Origin: Achromobacter sp. MYb9
Lineage (GTDB): Bacteria; Pseudomonadota; Gammaproteobacteria; Burkholderiales; Burkholderiaceae_B
Reading direction: 5' to 3'
NCBI RefSeq assembly: GCF_002975275.1
Contig: NZ_PCOQ01000017.1
Span: 1 to 64,000, forward strand
DNA length: 64,000 nt
Positions 26,789 through 36,181 of the stretch are shown here, in pieces. The notes below the pieces were generated by a model, which was given only the letters and a program-made list of their open reading frames with translations, was not told where the DNA came from and did no database searches. Both the position numbers and the translations under genes were made by a program. How positions within the stretch are numbered: position 1 is the first letter of the stretch; the number at the start of each line of letters is the position of its first letter.

Positions 26789-28318
26789 TTGACGCTTGCC
26801 GTTCTTGCCAGCCGGGCGCTTAGTGGGCTGCATGCGCACGCCGTCCGGGTTGAAACCCATCTGGGTCCGGGGCTGCCCAGTTTCAATGTCGTGGGGTTGC
26901 CCGACACCGAAGTGCGCGAAAGCCGTGAACGCGTGCGCGCGGCCATTCTCAATAGCGGCTTTGGCTTTCCGCCCGGGCGTATCACGGTGAACCTGTCGCC
27001 CGCCGATATTCCCAAGGAATCGGGCCGGTTCGATCTGCCTATTGCGCTGGGGTTGCTGCTGGCCTCCGGCCAACTGGCCGCGCCCTCGGACGGTAGCGGG
27101 CCGGATCTGCCTGTAGCCGACCTCACGCTGGCCGGCTTGGTGCTGGCGGGCGAATTGTCCTTGACCGGCGCGCTGGTGCCCGTTGCGGCCCCGTTGGTGA
27201 TTGCGTTGAGCGTGGCCCGCGAAGCGCCCGATGCCACGCTGATCCTGCCGGCGGGCAGCGCGGAACAGGCGGCTTGGGTGCCGGGGCTGAATGTGTTGTC
27301 GGCACGCAGCCTGGCGGACGTGGCCGCGCACGTCACGGGGGCATGCCGGTTGCCGAACGCGGTGCCCAAGGCGTGGCCGCCGGCGCCGCCCACGCCCTGC
27401 TTGTCGGACGTGCGGGGGCAGCCTGGCGCGCGGCGTGCGCTGGAAGTGGCCGCGGCCGGCGGCCATAGTCTGCTGATGATCGGGCCGCCCGGCGCAGGCA
27501 AGAGCATGCTGGCATCCCGCCTTCCGGGCTTGTTGCCGCCCTTGCAGCGTAGCCAGGCCCTGGAAGCGGCCGCGGTGGCCGCGCTGGCGGGAATGCCCGA
27601 GGCGCTGATGGGCCATCCTCCGTTCCGATCGCCACATCATTCGGCTAGCGTCGCGGCGCTGGTTGGCGGCGGCAGCCGTCCCCGGCCGGGCGAGATCAGC
27701 CTGGCGCACCATGGCGTGCTGTTCCTGGATGAACTCCCGGAGTTCAGTCGACGCACGCTGGAAGCGTTACGTGAACCGCTTGAGGCGGGCAGGGTGGTGA
27801 TCGCCCGTGCCTTGCATGCCGCCCAATTTCCTGCGCGCTTCCAATTGGTCGCGGCCATGAATCCCTGTCCTTGTGGCTGGCGTGGGCATCCGGCGCGGGC
27901 CTGTCTTTGCTCGCCCGATCAGGTGACGCGCTATGTTGGCAAGATATCGGGGCCGTTGCTGGATCGCATCGACCTGCATGTGGCGTTGCCGCCATCCGAC
28001 CCCGAGTCCATGGGCGGCCCTCCCGGCGAGGCGTCCGGCCCTGTCCAGGAGCGGGTGATACGTTGCCGGGACCGCCAGCAAGCCCGGCAGGGCAAACTGA
28101 ACGCCGCCTTGACGGGGACAGAGCTGGACCGGCATTGCGTCATGGACGGCGAGGCGCAGGCGCTGCTGTTTCAAGCCATGCGCCGCATGGCGGGGTCCGG
28201 GCGGGCGTTACACCGGGCGCTGCGGGTGGCGCGCACAATCGCCGATCTCGACGGGGCGGACGTGCTGGCTGCCGGGCACGTGGCGCAGGCGGTGCAGTAC
28301 CGCCGCCCTGGCGTGTGA
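26789..28318 (+). CDS. comM: YifB/ComM-type Mg-chelatase-like AAA+ ATPase
   Basis: The 509-residue protein has an N-terminal Lon-protease-like domain (LPSFNVVGLPDTEVRESRERVRAAI), an AAA+ core with Walker A GPPGAGKS and Walker B LFLDELPEF, the four-cysteine insert MNPCPCGWRG...CLCS, and the Mg-chelatase C-terminal domain. ComM is a hexameric helicase that promotes branch migration during natural transformation. It starts with TTG behind GGGAGA; this start gives the family's usual N-terminus. Many proteobacteria keep it without known competence. Confidence 0.92.
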   Translation: MTLAVLASRALSGLHAHAVRVETHLGPGLPSFNVVGLPDTEVRESRERVRAAILNSGFGFPPGRITVNLSPADIPKESGRFDLPIALGLLLASGQLAAPSDGSGPDLPVADLTLAGLVLAGELSLTGALVPVAAPLVIALSVAREAPDATLILPAGSAEQAAWVPGLNVLSARSLADVAAHVTGACRLPNAVPKAWPPAPPTPCLSDVRGQPGARRALEVAAAGGHSLLMIGPPGAGKSMLASRLPGLLPPLQRSQALEAAAVAALAGMPEALMGHPPFRSPHHSASVAALVGGGSRPRPGEISLAHHGVLFLDELPEFSRRTLEALREPLEAGRVVIARALHAAQFPARFQLVAAMNPCPCGWRGHPARACLCSPDQVTRYVGKISGPLLDRIDLHVALPPSDPESMGGPPGEASGPVQERVIRCRDRQQARQGKLNAALTGTELDRHCVMDGEAQALLFQAMRRMAGSGRALHRALRVARTIADLDGADVLAAGHVAQAVQYRRPGV

Positions 28319-28370
28319 TGGCCCGCGGGAACCCCCGGGTGGGCTCGCTTGGCTTTTTGCCGCACCCGAC

Positions 28371-28400
28371 TCGACAAAGACCAGGAAATCACCATATAAT
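28371..28400 (+). promoter_or_regulatory. Sigma-70 promoter for the rpmI operon
   Basis: TCGACA (28371-28376) and TATAAT (28395-28400) are 18 bases apart. They lie 266 bases before rpmI and leave a long 5' leader. Confidence 0.75.
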
Positions 28401-28475
28401 CAAAGGCTTTCCCGGATCTCGGCCATTTTTTGCCAAGAGCTGGGGGAGGCCGTGCGTGGCAGCAATGCCATGGCG

Positions 28476-28520
28476 GAGGGGAATAACCCCGAGGGAAATG
28501 ACCCAGAGGGAAGTAACCCA
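28476..28520 (+). repeat. Three tandem 15-base units in the rpmI leader
   Basis: GAGGGGAATAACCCC, GAGGGAAATGACCCA and GAGGGAAGTAACCCA follow each other without gaps. Each can form a small GGG/CCC hairpin with a six-base loop; in one frame they encode EGNNP, EGNDP and EGSNP. A further palindrome, AGCCCTAGGGCT, is at 28586-28597. The leader from 28401 to 28665 is the place where ribosomal protein L20 controls this operon in other bacteria. Confidence 0.7.
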
Positions 28521-28665
28521 GCAAGACCCCGAAGTACCCCAAGAAGTGGCAACAGGTCTACAAGTTTTGCCGTCGCATCGGTGCTAGCCCTAGGGCTTTC
28601 GGCCAGCAACGCCAAACACCTCGCGTCATGTCAAATCAACAATGAGTTTAGTTTAGGGAATCATC

Positions 28666-28863
28666 ATGCCCAAGATGAAAACCAAGAAAAGCGCCTCCAA
28701 GCGCTTTAAGGTTCGCGGCAGCGGCTCCATCAAGCGTGGTCAGGCGTTCAAGCGCCACATTCTGACCAAGAAGACCACCAAGGCCAAGCGTCAACTGCGT
28801 GGCTCGGCAGCGGTTCATGAATCCAACGTGGCCTCCGTCAAGGCCATGATGCCTTTCGCTTGA
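28666..28863 (+). CDS. rpmI: 50S ribosomal protein L35
   Basis: The 65-residue basic protein opens with [20 protein letters not shown], the standard L35 sequence, and keeps KRHILTKK. It is a component of the large subunit. It is followed after 15 bases by rplT. It has its own promoter and long leader here because it is detached from infC. Confidence 0.97.
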   Translation: MPKMKTKKSASKRFKVRGSGSIKRGQAFKRHILTKKTTKAKRQLRGSAAVHESNVASVKAMMPFA

Positions 28864-28878
28864 TAAGGGAGATCTAAT

Positions 28879-29238
28879 ATGCCTCGCGTCAAACGCGGCG
28901 TAACTGCCCGCGCACGTCACAAAAAAGTCATTGCCGCCGCCAAGGGTTACCGTGGTCGCCGCGGTAATGTGTTCCGTATTGCCAAGCAAGCAGTCATGCG
29001 CGCTGGCCAATACGCCTACCGCGACCGTCGTAACAAGAAGCGCACGTTCCGTGCTCTGTGGATCACGCGTATCAACGCTGCCGTCCGCGAACATGGCGTT
29101 AGCTACAGCGTGTTCATCGCTGGTCTGAAGAAGGCTTCGATTGAACTCGACCGTAAGGTCCTGGCCGATCTGGCCGTGCGCGACAAGGCCGGCTTTGCCG
29201 CCATCGTGCAGCAAGCCAAGGCTGCCTTGGCTGCCTGA
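28879..29238 (+). CDS. rplT: 50S ribosomal protein L20
   Basis: The 119-residue basic protein opens with [28 protein letters not shown], the L20 signature. It is needed early in 50S assembly, and in several bacteria it represses the rpmI-rplT mRNA by binding a leader that mimics 23S rRNA. It ends 29 bases before a strong terminator hairpin that precedes pheS. Confidence 0.97.
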   Translation: MPRVKRGVTARARHKKVIAAAKGYRGRRGNVFRIAKQAVMRAGQYAYRDRRNKKRTFRALWITRINAAVREHGVSYSVFIAGLKKASIELDRKVLADLAVRDKAGFAAIVQQAKAALAA

Positions 29239-29267
29239 TCGCGCGCTTTAACTCATCGCGCATCGCT

Positions 29268-29301
29268 GCAAACGGGGCTGTAATAGCCCCGTTTGCGTTT
29301 T
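29268..29301 (+). terminator. Intrinsic terminator between rplT and pheS
   Basis: GCAAACGGGGCT (29268-29279) and AGCCCCGTTTGC (29285-29296) form a perfect 12-bp stem with loop GTAAT, followed by GTTTT. It should reduce read-through from the ribosomal genes into pheST. I find no phenylalanine-rich leader peptide in the short gap. Confidence 0.88.
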
Positions 29302-29315
29302 GAAGGCTGGATTTC

Positions 29316-30338
29316 ATGACTCTATTGGTTGACGACCTGGTCTCCCAGGCGCAAGAACGGTTCGCCGCGGCTACGGATGCCGCCGCGCTTGAGAACGCAA
29401 AGGCTCGATTCCTGGGTAAGGAAGGCGCACTGACGGTGCTGCTGAAAGGCCTTGGCAAACTCGATCCCGAGCAGAAGCGCGAAATGGGCGCCCGGATCAA
29501 TCAGGCCAAGCAACAAGTCGAAGAGCTTCTGACCGCTCGCCGCGCCGCGTTGGCGCAGGCGGAGTTGGATGCCCGGCTGGCCTCGGAAACCATTGACGTC
29601 ACGTTGCCTGGACGCGGTCGCGCGCCGGGCGGCATCCATCCGGTGATCCGGACCTGGGAACGCGTGGAAGCCATCTTCCGTTCCATTGGCTTCGATGTGG
29701 CCGACGGTCCCGAAGTGGAAAACGACTGGACCAATTTCACCGCGTTGAACAACCCGCTGGACCATCCGGCGCGTTCGATGCAGGACACGTTCTACGTCGA
29801 CATGAACGACGCCGACGGCCTGCCGCTGCTGCTGCGCACGCACACCAGCCCCATGCAGGTGCGCTACGCCCGCATGCACAAGCCGCCCATCAAGGTGATT
29901 GCACCCGGGCGCACCTACCGCGTCGACAGCGACGCCACGCACTCGCCCATGTTCCACCAAGTGGAAGGGCTCTGGATCGCCGAGGACATCTCGTTTGCCG
30001 ATCTGAAAGGCGTGTATACCGATTTTCTGCGTTGCTTCTTTGAAAGCGACGATCTCGTCGTGCGCTTCCGTCCGTCGTTCTTCCCGTTCACGGAACCGTC
30101 CGCCGAAATCGACATGATGTTCACGTCGGGACCCAACCGTGGCCGTTGGCTGGAAATTTCCGGCTCGGGCCAGGTGCACCCCGAAGTGGTGCGCAATTTC
30201 GGCCTTGATCCCGAGCGCTACATCGGCTTTGCCTTCGGTTCCGGACTTGAGCGCCTGACGATGTTGCGCTACGGCGTCAACGATCTGCGCCAGTTCTACG
30301 AAGGCGATTTGCGCTTCTTGCGCCAGTTCAACGAATAA
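29316..30338 (+). CDS. pheS: Phenylalanyl-tRNA synthetase alpha subunit
   Basis: The 340-residue class II catalytic subunit has an N-terminal coiled coil (1-90), then the catalytic domain with motif 2 ([16 protein letters not shown]) and motif 3 ([17 protein letters not shown]). It forms the alpha2beta2 enzyme with the product of the next gene, 13 bases downstream. Confidence 0.97.
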   Translation: MTLLVDDLVSQAQERFAAATDAAALENAKARFLGKEGALTVLLKGLGKLDPEQKREMGARINQAKQQVEELLTARRAALAQAELDARLASETIDVTLPGRGRAPGGIHPVIRTWERVEAIFRSIGFDVADGPEVENDWTNFTALNNPLDHPARSMQDTFYVDMNDADGLPLLLRTHTSPMQVRYARMHKPPIKVIAPGRTYRVDSDATHSPMFHQVEGLWIAEDISFADLKGVYTDFLRCFFESDDLVVRFRPSFFPFTEPSAEIDMMFTSGPNRGRWLEISGSGQVHPEVVRNFGLDPERYIGFAFGSGLERLTMLRYGVNDLRQFYEGDLRFLRQFNE

Positions 30339-30351
30339 CAGACGGCTGATC

Positions 30352-32769
30352 ATGCAATTTCCCGAATCCTGGCTGCGTACGCTGGTCAACCCTCCGATCG
30401 CAACCGATGAACTCGCGCACCGGCTCACCATGGCCGGCCTGGAAGTCGAAGACACCGTGCCCGCCGCGCCTGCCTTTACCGGTGTGGTCGTGGGCCATAT
30501 CGTCGACATCGCTCCGCACCCCGACGCCGACAAGCTGCGCGTCTGCCAGGTGGACGATGGTTCCGGCGAACGCCTGCAAATCGTGTGCGGCGCGCCGAAC
30601 GCGGCTGCCGGCCTGAAAGTGCCGCTGGCCCGCGTGGGCGCGGAGCTGCCTGGCGGCATGAAGATCGGCGTGGCCAAAATGCGCGGCGTGCAATCGTCGG
30701 GCATGCTGTGCTCGGCCCGCGAACTGGGCCTGTCGCAAGACCACGCCGGCCTGCTGGAACTGCCCGCCGACATGGTGCCCGGCGAATCCATCCGCGAAGC
30801 GCTGGACCTGGACGACACGCTCTTCACGCTCAAGCTCACGCCCAACCGTGCCGATTGCCTGTCGATCCTGGGTGTGGCGCGTGAAGTGGCTGCCCTGACG
30901 GGTGCGCCGCTGTCCGTGCCGACCGCCGTCGCCGTGCCCGTCACGCTGGACGAGCGCCTGCCCGTCAAGATCGAAGCCCCTGATCTGTGTGGCCGTTTTG
31001 GCGGCCGCGTGATTCGTGGCGTGAACGCCCGTGCGGCAACGCCGGGCTGGATGAAGACGCGCCTGGAGCGCGCCGGCCAGCGCTCGTTGTCGGCGCTGGT
31101 GGATATCTCCAACTACGTCATGCTGGAACTGGGCCGTCCGTCGCACGTGTTCGATCTGGATAAGATCGGCGGCGACATCAGCGTGCGCTGGGCGCATGAA
31201 GGCGAAACGCTGGAACTGCTGAACGGCCAGACCATCACGCTCGACCCGAAGGTGGGCGTGGTGGTGGCGGGCGATCAGGTGGAAAGCCTGGCGGGCATCA
31301 TGGGGGGCGAAGCCACCTCCGTGACGCTGGATACGCAGAACATCTATCTGGAAGCTGCGTTCTGGTGGCCGCAAGCCATTGCGGGCCGCGCACGCCGCTA
31401 CAAGTTCAGCTCGGAAGCCAGCCACCGCTTCGAGCGTGGCGTGGATTACGCCAGCATCCCCGAGCACCTGGAATTCATCACCCGCCTGATCGTCGATATC
31501 TGCGGCGGCCAGGTCGGCCCCATCGACGACCAGATCGTCAACCTGCCGGCCCGTCCGCCCGTGCGCATGCGCCTGGCGCGTTGCCACCGCGTGCTGGGCG
31601 TGCCCGTCACGCAGGAACAGGTCGCGAAGATCTTTGGTAGCTTGGGCCTGGATTTCACGGTCGAAGGCGATGACTTCATCGTCAGCCCGCCGTCGTACCG
31701 TTTCGACCTTCAGATTGAAGAAGACCTGATCGAGGAAGTGGCCCGCATCTACGGTTTCGAGAGCATCCCCGATGTGCCGCCGATGGCGCGCGCCAAGATG
31801 TTCTCGCAGCCGGAAGTGCATCGCGGCGCGCATGCGCTGCGCCGCCTGACCGCCGCGCAGGACTACCAGGAAGTCGTGAACTACAGCTTCGTCGAAGCGG
31901 ATTGGGAACGCGACTACGCCGGCAACGAAACGCCGGTTCGCCTGGTCAACCCGATCGCCAGCCATCTGTCGGTCATGCGTTCCAGCCTGATCGGCGGCCT
32001 TGTCGCCAACATCCGCCACAACGCCAACCGCAAGCAGTCGCGCGTGCGCCTGTTTGAATTGGGCCGCGTGTTCATGCGCGACGCGTCCGTAGAGGACGGT
32101 CCGCTGGAAGTGGCCGGCGTGAGCCAGCCGATGCGCTTGTCTGGCGCGGCCTGGGGGCCGGCAGTGGAAGAGCAGTGGGGCGTCGCGACGCGCCAGGTGG
32201 ACTTCTATGACGTGAAGATGGATGTCGAAGCGCTGTTCGGCGCACGCGGCCGCCGCCTGCGTTTCGAAGCCGCCGCGCATCCCGCGTTGCATCCGGGCCG
32301 TAGCGCTCGCATCGAACTGGACGGCCGCGCCATCGGCTGGATCGGCGAACTGCACCCGCGTTGGGCGCAGCAAGCGGACCTGGCGCACGCGCCAGTGGTT
32401 TTCGAATTGAACGTTGACGCCTTGTCCGAAGGCGAGCTGCCCGAAGTGCGCGAACTGTCGCGTCAACCCGTGGTGGTGCGCGATCTGGCATTGTGGGTGG
32501 ATGCGCCCGTGTCCACGCAGTCGATGCTGGACACGGTGGCCGCGGCCGTCAAGGCGGATGTGCAATTGGCCGTGGTGCAGGATGTGCGCGTGTTCGACGT
32601 GTGGCGCGAGAAGGCCCACGGCAGCGAACCCGTCACCGAGAAAAGCCTTGCTTTCCGTTTCTGGCTACAGGACACTGAAGTTACTCTGGACGAAGCCCGT
32701 GTGGCCGATTGCCTGTCCCGCATCAAGGATGCATTGGTCAGTGCCCACGGCGCGCGCCAGCGTGCTTGA
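30352..32769 (+). CDS. pheT: Phenylalanyl-tRNA synthetase beta subunit
   Basis: The 805-residue protein has the N-terminal tRNA-binding OB domain ([24 protein letters not shown]), the B3/B4 editing domain, the B5 domains, and the C-terminal ferredoxin-fold anticodon-binding domain ([19 protein letters not shown]). It proofreads Tyr-tRNA(Phe) and completes the enzyme with PheS. The length is normal. It is followed after three bases by ihfA. Confidence 0.97.
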   Translation: MQFPESWLRTLVNPPIATDELAHRLTMAGLEVEDTVPAAPAFTGVVVGHIVDIAPHPDADKLRVCQVDDGSGERLQIVCGAPNAAAGLKVPLARVGAELPGGMKIGVAKMRGVQSSGMLCSARELGLSQDHAGLLELPADMVPGESIREALDLDDTLFTLKLTPNRADCLSILGVAREVAALTGAPLSVPTAVAVPVTLDERLPVKIEAPDLCGRFGGRVIRGVNARAATPGWMKTRLERAGQRSLSALVDISNYVMLELGRPSHVFDLDKIGGDISVRWAHEGETLELLNGQTITLDPKVGVVVAGDQVESLAGIMGGEATSVTLDTQNIYLEAAFWWPQAIAGRARRYKFSSEASHRFERGVDYASIPEHLEFITRLIVDICGGQVGPIDDQIVNLPARPPVRMRLARCHRVLGVPVTQEQVAKIFGSLGLDFTVEGDDFIVSPPSYRFDLQIEEDLIEEVARIYGFESIPDVPPMARAKMFSQPEVHRGAHALRRLTAAQDYQEVVNYSFVEADWERDYAGNETPVRLVNPIASHLSVMRSSLIGGLVANIRHNANRKQSRVRLFELGRVFMRDASVEDGPLEVAGVSQPMRLSGAAWGPAVEEQWGVATRQVDFYDVKMDVEALFGARGRRLRFEAAAHPALHPGRSARIELDGRAIGWIGELHPRWAQQADLAHAPVVFELNVDALSEGELPEVRELSRQPVVVRDLALWVDAPVSTQSMLDTVAAAVKADVQLAVVQDVRVFDVWREKAHGSEPVTEKSLAFRFWLQDTEVTLDEARVADCLSRIKDALVSAHGARQRA

Positions 32770-32772
32770 ACC

Positions 32773-33123
32773 ATGGGGAACAGTATGCTTGCTGCCGAGC
32801 CGCGCACTCTGACCAAGGCTGAGCTTGCCGAACTGCTCTTCGAGCGTGTCGGCCTGAACAAGCGCGAAGCCAAGGACATCGTCGATACCTTCTTCGAAGA
32901 AATCCGCGATGCCCTGGCTCGCGGAGATTCGGTCAAGCTCTCGGGCTTTGGTAATTTCCAGGTGCGGGACAAGCCGCCGCGCCCTGGCCGCAATCCCAAG
33001 ACCGGCGAGACCATTCCCATCGCCGCACGCCGCGTGGTCACGTTCCACGCCAGTCAGAAACTCAAGAGCGTGGTGGAGCAGGCGACCCCTGCTGCGCCCG
33101 ATGCCGCGGACGCCGCGGAGTGA
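32773..33123 (+). CDS. ihfA: Integration host factor alpha subunit
   Basis: The 116-residue HU/IHF-fold protein has the family core [26 protein letters not shown] and the DNA-bending arm region [22 protein letters not shown], with the intercalating proline in RNPKTGE. With IhfB it bends DNA at specific sites, among them sigma-54 promoters such as that of glnK. A second ATG at 32785 is an alternative start. The place after pheT is the classical one. Confidence 0.96.
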   Translation: MGNSMLAAEPRTLTKAELAELLFERVGLNKREAKDIVDTFFEEIRDALARGDSVKLSGFGNFQVRDKPPRPGRNPKTGETIPIAARRVVTFHASQKLKSVVEQATPAAPDAADAAE

Positions 33124-33181
33124 TACGCTTTGTCGGTAATTGTTATCGGCTTCCTGCGCCCGCGCGGCATAAAATTCGCTT

Positions 33182-33628
33182 ATGACACGTACTGAACCCA
33201 CCGTTACCTTACCGCCCATCCCCGCCAAGCGTTACTTCACCATCGGCGAAGTCAGCGAGTTGTGTGGCGTCAAGCCCCACGTCTTGCGGTACTGGGAACA
33301 GGAATTCACGCAGCTAAAACCCGTGAAGCGCCGCGGCAACCGCCGCTACTATCAGCATCACGAAGTGCTGCTCATCCGGCGCATCCGCTCCTTGCTGTAC
33401 GAGCAAGGCTTCACGATCAGCGGCGCGCGCAATCGCCTGGGCGACGCGCGCGACACGCCGCATGATCAAGATGCCGCGGTGCGTCTGTCGGGCGCCGAAA
33501 TGCAGGCCTTGCGCAACGAACTCGGTAACGTCTCGACGATGTTGGCCGATGCGTTGGGCTTGCCGCCAAACGCAGCGGCGAGCGTACCGGCCAACGCAAG
33601 CGCAAGCACCGTCGGCACCGCCGCTTAA
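33182..33628 (+). CDS. MerR-family transcriptional regulator
   Basis: The 148-residue protein has an N-terminal MerR winged helix ([26 protein letters not shown], residues 17-42) with the following [18 protein letters not shown], then a short variable tail. This regulator type, lacking the metal-binding cysteines of MerR itself, is habitually found right after ihfA. Its target is unknown. Confidence 0.92.
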   Translation: MTRTEPTVTLPPIPAKRYFTIGEVSELCGVKPHVLRYWEQEFTQLKPVKRRGNRRYYQHHEVLLIRRIRSLLYEQGFTISGARNRLGDARDTPHDQDAAVRLSGAEMQALRNELGNVSTMLADALGLPPNAAASVPANASASTVGTAA

Positions 33629-33858
33629 GCGGTGAAGGCGCAGTCGTCCAAGATCGTTTGATCGAACGTAGTACCTGCATCGCGCGTGGCGCTTGAAGCG
33701 ACGCGCGATGTCAGCAAACCGTACGTTGCGCTTCGTGCGCCGCCTTGCACACCGCTTGTGCAGGCGGCGAACATGAGGCGCAAATTTTTTTGAGTATTCA
33801 GCACTTTTTTTGCACCAATGCGTGCAAACAAATTTTTGTTCTGCTATACTCTTTTTCT

Positions 33859-33937
<79 letters not shown>

Positions 33938-33945
33938 GAAGTTCC

Positions 33946-33980
33946 AAGGCCGTTAGTGAGAAATCACTAACGGCCTTTCT
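33946..33980 (+). terminator. Intrinsic terminator after tRNA-Pro
   Basis: AAGGCCGTTAGTGA (33946-33959) and TCACTAACGGCCTT (33964-33977) form a perfect 14-bp stem with a GAAA loop, followed by TCTC. Confidence 0.92.
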
Positions 33981-33988
33981 CATTGGTT

Positions 33989-34057
33989 TTTCGTATTCGT
34001 ATTTCGTATTTCGTATTTCGTATCTCGTATCTCGTATTTCGTATTTCGTATTTCGGA
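33989..34057 (+). repeat. Heptanucleotide tandem repeat, about ten copies of TTTCGTA
   Basis: Units TTTCGTA repeat from 33989 to 34057 with one six-base unit (33996-34001), two TCTCGTA variants (34023-34036) and a final TTTCGGA. The tract lies between the tRNA terminator and the cold-shock gene, about 160 bases before the latter's start codon. Confidence 0.92.
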
Positions 34058-34214
34058 AGCGGTGGTGCATTGACCTTCGCAGGGTACCTCTATGAGCAAT
34101 GGTCGCTGGGCAGGGCCCTAAGATGTGTTATTGCGAAACAGCGATATCTTTATGGAGGCGAATCGCCCATAGTGGCCCCGGGAATATTTTTTCCCTGTAC
34201 CTCTAGGACATACA

Positions 34215-34424
34215 TTGAAGATTGAAACTGGTATCGTGAAGTGGTTCAACAACGACAAGGGCTACGGCTTTATTTCCCCGGAACTGGGTGGTAAAGACCT
34301 CTTCGCGCATTACTCCGAAATTCAGGGTGACGGGCACAAATCGCTTGAAGAGAATCAGCGCGTTTCGTTCGTCGCCGGCCAAGGGCAGAAAGGTCCTCAG
34401 GCGACCATGATCAAATTGATCTAA
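34215..34424 (+). CDS. Cold-shock domain protein (CspA family)
   Basis: The 69-residue single cold-shock domain has RNP1 (KGYGFISPE) and RNP2 (DLFAHYSEI). It binds single-stranded RNA/DNA and melts mRNA structure. The reading frame begins with TTG behind AGGA; no ATG is available in the right place, which is unusual. The 5' region is long, as is common for csp genes, and carries a heptamer repeat tract farther upstream. Confidence 0.92.
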   Translation: MKIETGIVKWFNNDKGYGFISPELGGKDLFAHYSEIQGDGHKSLEENQRVSFVAGQGQKGPQATMIKLI

Positions 34425-34474
34425 TTATGCTGAGCTGCTTGCCGTAGCGTAAGCAGCTTGATGGCAGATTGGCA

Positions 34475-34510
34475 GGGCCGGATCCTTTGAAACATTGGAT
34501 CCGGCCCTTT
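34475..34510. terminator. Terminator after the cold-shock gene
   Basis: GGGCCGGATCC (34475-34485) pairs with GGATCCGGCCC (34497-34507) around an 11-base loop, followed by TTT. It also lies just downstream of the convergent CigR-like gene. Confidence 0.85.
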
Positions 34511-34526
34511 CGTTTTGGGCTTTACG

Positions 34527-35075
34527 TCAGTCAAAAACGTCGAAAAGCACATCGGCGACGATAGCGGTAGCCACCGCTACGAGAATCAGATCCGAACCGG
34601 CGACTCTCCATTCATAGCCGGGATAAACCGGCAGACGAGCCAGCATCGGGCCGGGGACCATCTTCTTTGCGATGCCGGGGGGCAGGGGCTTGCCGCGAGC
34701 CAGGTTCTTGCGGACCCCTGGCGGCAACGAGCTGTAGCCGGACATCCCATATTCCGTGGCGTAGCCTCTGGCGGTGGTGATCGTGATGCCGGCGTGGCGA
34801 AGCGTGACATTCACGTCACCGGAACCGCCTCCGCCGCCTTTCGATGAACCGCCATTGCCGCCATTGCCGTTATTGCCCTTGTTTGAGCTGTTGCCGTTGC
34901 CGTTGCCGTTTCCGTTGCCCTTGCCCGAGCCTTTGCCGTTGCTTGAATTCCCCTGGCCTTGACCCGAGTTGTCGGATTTGCCTTTCCCTTCAGGAGGAGC
35001 GGCCAGGGCATTGCCGCCCAGGAACACACAGCAAATGGCCGCAGTAATGAATCTTTTGGTTGTGAGGGCGCTCAT
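34527..35075 (-). CDS. CigR-like secreted/periplasmic protein with Gly-Asn repeats
   Basis: The 182-residue protein has a signal peptide (to about residue 25, ALA-APPEG), then a low-complexity region rich in Gly, Asn, Ser and Lys up to residue ~85. The C-terminal domain contains SLPPGVRKNLARGKPLPPGIAKK, which I recognise from the CigR/RcnB-type family, and a final hydrophobic segment (LILVAVATAIVADVLFDVF). CigR is an anti-virulence factor in Salmonella, but the role of relatives is unknown. The Gly-Asn part is encoded by short repeats (34890-34920) that could change in length. Confidence 0.72.
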   Translation of the reverse strand: MSALTTKRFITAAICCVFLGGNALAAPPEGKGKSDNSGQGQGNSSNGKGSGKGNGNGNGNGNSSNKGNNGNGGNGGSSKGGGGGSGDVNVTLRHAGITITTARGYATEYGMSGYSSLPPGVRKNLARGKPLPPGIAKKMVPGPMLARLPVYPGYEWRVAGSDLILVAVATAIVADVLFDVFD

Positions 35076-35290
35076 GGATGGCTCCTGGTTGGCGGTCTAG
35101 CCGAAATACAGCAATCCAATTCTAGGGCTGGCTAGCCTTTTGTCGTAGATGCCAAACTGATAAAGATGTAAGTAGGTCTGGAGCCAGTAGACGAAAGAAT
35201 TGGAGGGCGGTCTGGCCGCGCGCGGTTTGCGTGGCATGCTGAATGGGCAAAGTGCTGGTATAACTTCCGCGCATCAGAGCAAAGCCAATC

Positions 35291-36043
35291 GTGCAAAGGA
35301 TCCCCGTGTCGAGCAACCTCCCGGCAAACCGCTATTTCGCGTTGACCGCAAGTGCGCTCCGGCAGCAAGGCGGCCGGCTATTGAAATCGACGCCATGGGC
35401 GCTTGCCGTGTTTGTCATGACGCTTCCGGTCGCGCTGCTGTTGCCGCATCGGTCCTTGGTGCCTTCGGCATTTTTCCTGTTTATCGTCGTAAATTTGCTG
35501 GCATTGACGCGCGTGTCGGTCGCCTGGCTTCGGCAAGTCGTTCCCGGCGGTCATGCGAACAGCCCGGACTGGCGCTTGGGCAAGCCCGAGTGGATGTCTC
35601 TTGGCCTGCTGGCGCTGCTTATCGCGATAGGCACGGGTTTGATGTACGCCACCGCCCGGGTGCCCGTGGTTCTTTATTTTGCGTTGGACGGCGTTCTCGA
35701 TAGCGTGTTCTTCGTAAGCCTGTTCCTGGCGCTGGCGGCTATCTGGTTGCCGGTACTGTACCTGGTCAGCACGTTTTTCCAGAGCCTTGCGCGGGCGGCC
35801 GTATCGGGGCGCTACGATTTTTGGCGGACGCGCCAGGAAGGGCAGACACCGGCTTGGCCCATGATGAGCGTGCTGTTCTTGCTGGCGGTATTTTTGGTGC
35901 TTACGGGCGCCTTGCTGTCGAAGGCGATATCCAACATGTCGGTTGCCGCGATTGCGCTTGGCCTGTTGGGCATCCTGCTCTGTCTCGGAATGGTGATGAT
36001 GGTCACGACGATGTGCGCCATTGCGTACCGCGAGCGTCGGTAA
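35291..36043 (+). CDS. Polytopic membrane protein, unknown
   Basis: The 250-residue protein has about six hydrophobic segments (near 37-55, 59-75, 104-122, 127-165, 193-212, 218-243). I do not recognise a family. It begins with GTG 35291; a second GTG at 35306 is possible. A TATAAC hexamer at 35259-35264 is a possible -10. Neighbours are unrelated small genes. Confidence 0.7.
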   Translation: MQRIPVSSNLPANRYFALTASALRQQGGRLLKSTPWALAVFVMTLPVALLLPHRSLVPSAFFLFIVVNLLALTRVSVAWLRQVVPGGHANSPDWRLGKPEWMSLGLLALLIAIGTGLMYATARVPVVLYFALDGVLDSVFFVSLFLALAAIWLPVLYLVSTFFQSLARAAVSGRYDFWRTRQEGQTPAWPMMSVLFLLAVFLVLTGALLSKAISNMSVAAIALGLLGILLCLGMVMMVTTMCAIAYRERR

Positions 36044-36181
36044 GGTCGATCCCGTTATCTTCCTGCATCCGGCGATTTAGGATCGCCGGAGGTGGCGGGC
36101 GCAGATGGGAGTGACGGGCACGGCCCATTTGCCTACCCTGGATCAGCCAGACGCGGTTTCACGCCTGCTGACGGGCTTCAT

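Noticed and set aside
30328..32619. 763-residue open frame on the minus strand opposite pheT
   Set aside because: It mirrors the pheT codon pattern, is rich in His, Arg and Ala, and shows no domain or ribosome-binding site.
33989..34057. Possible CRISPR array
   Set aside because: The units are seven bases and directly adjacent, without unique spacers; it is a simple tandem repeat.
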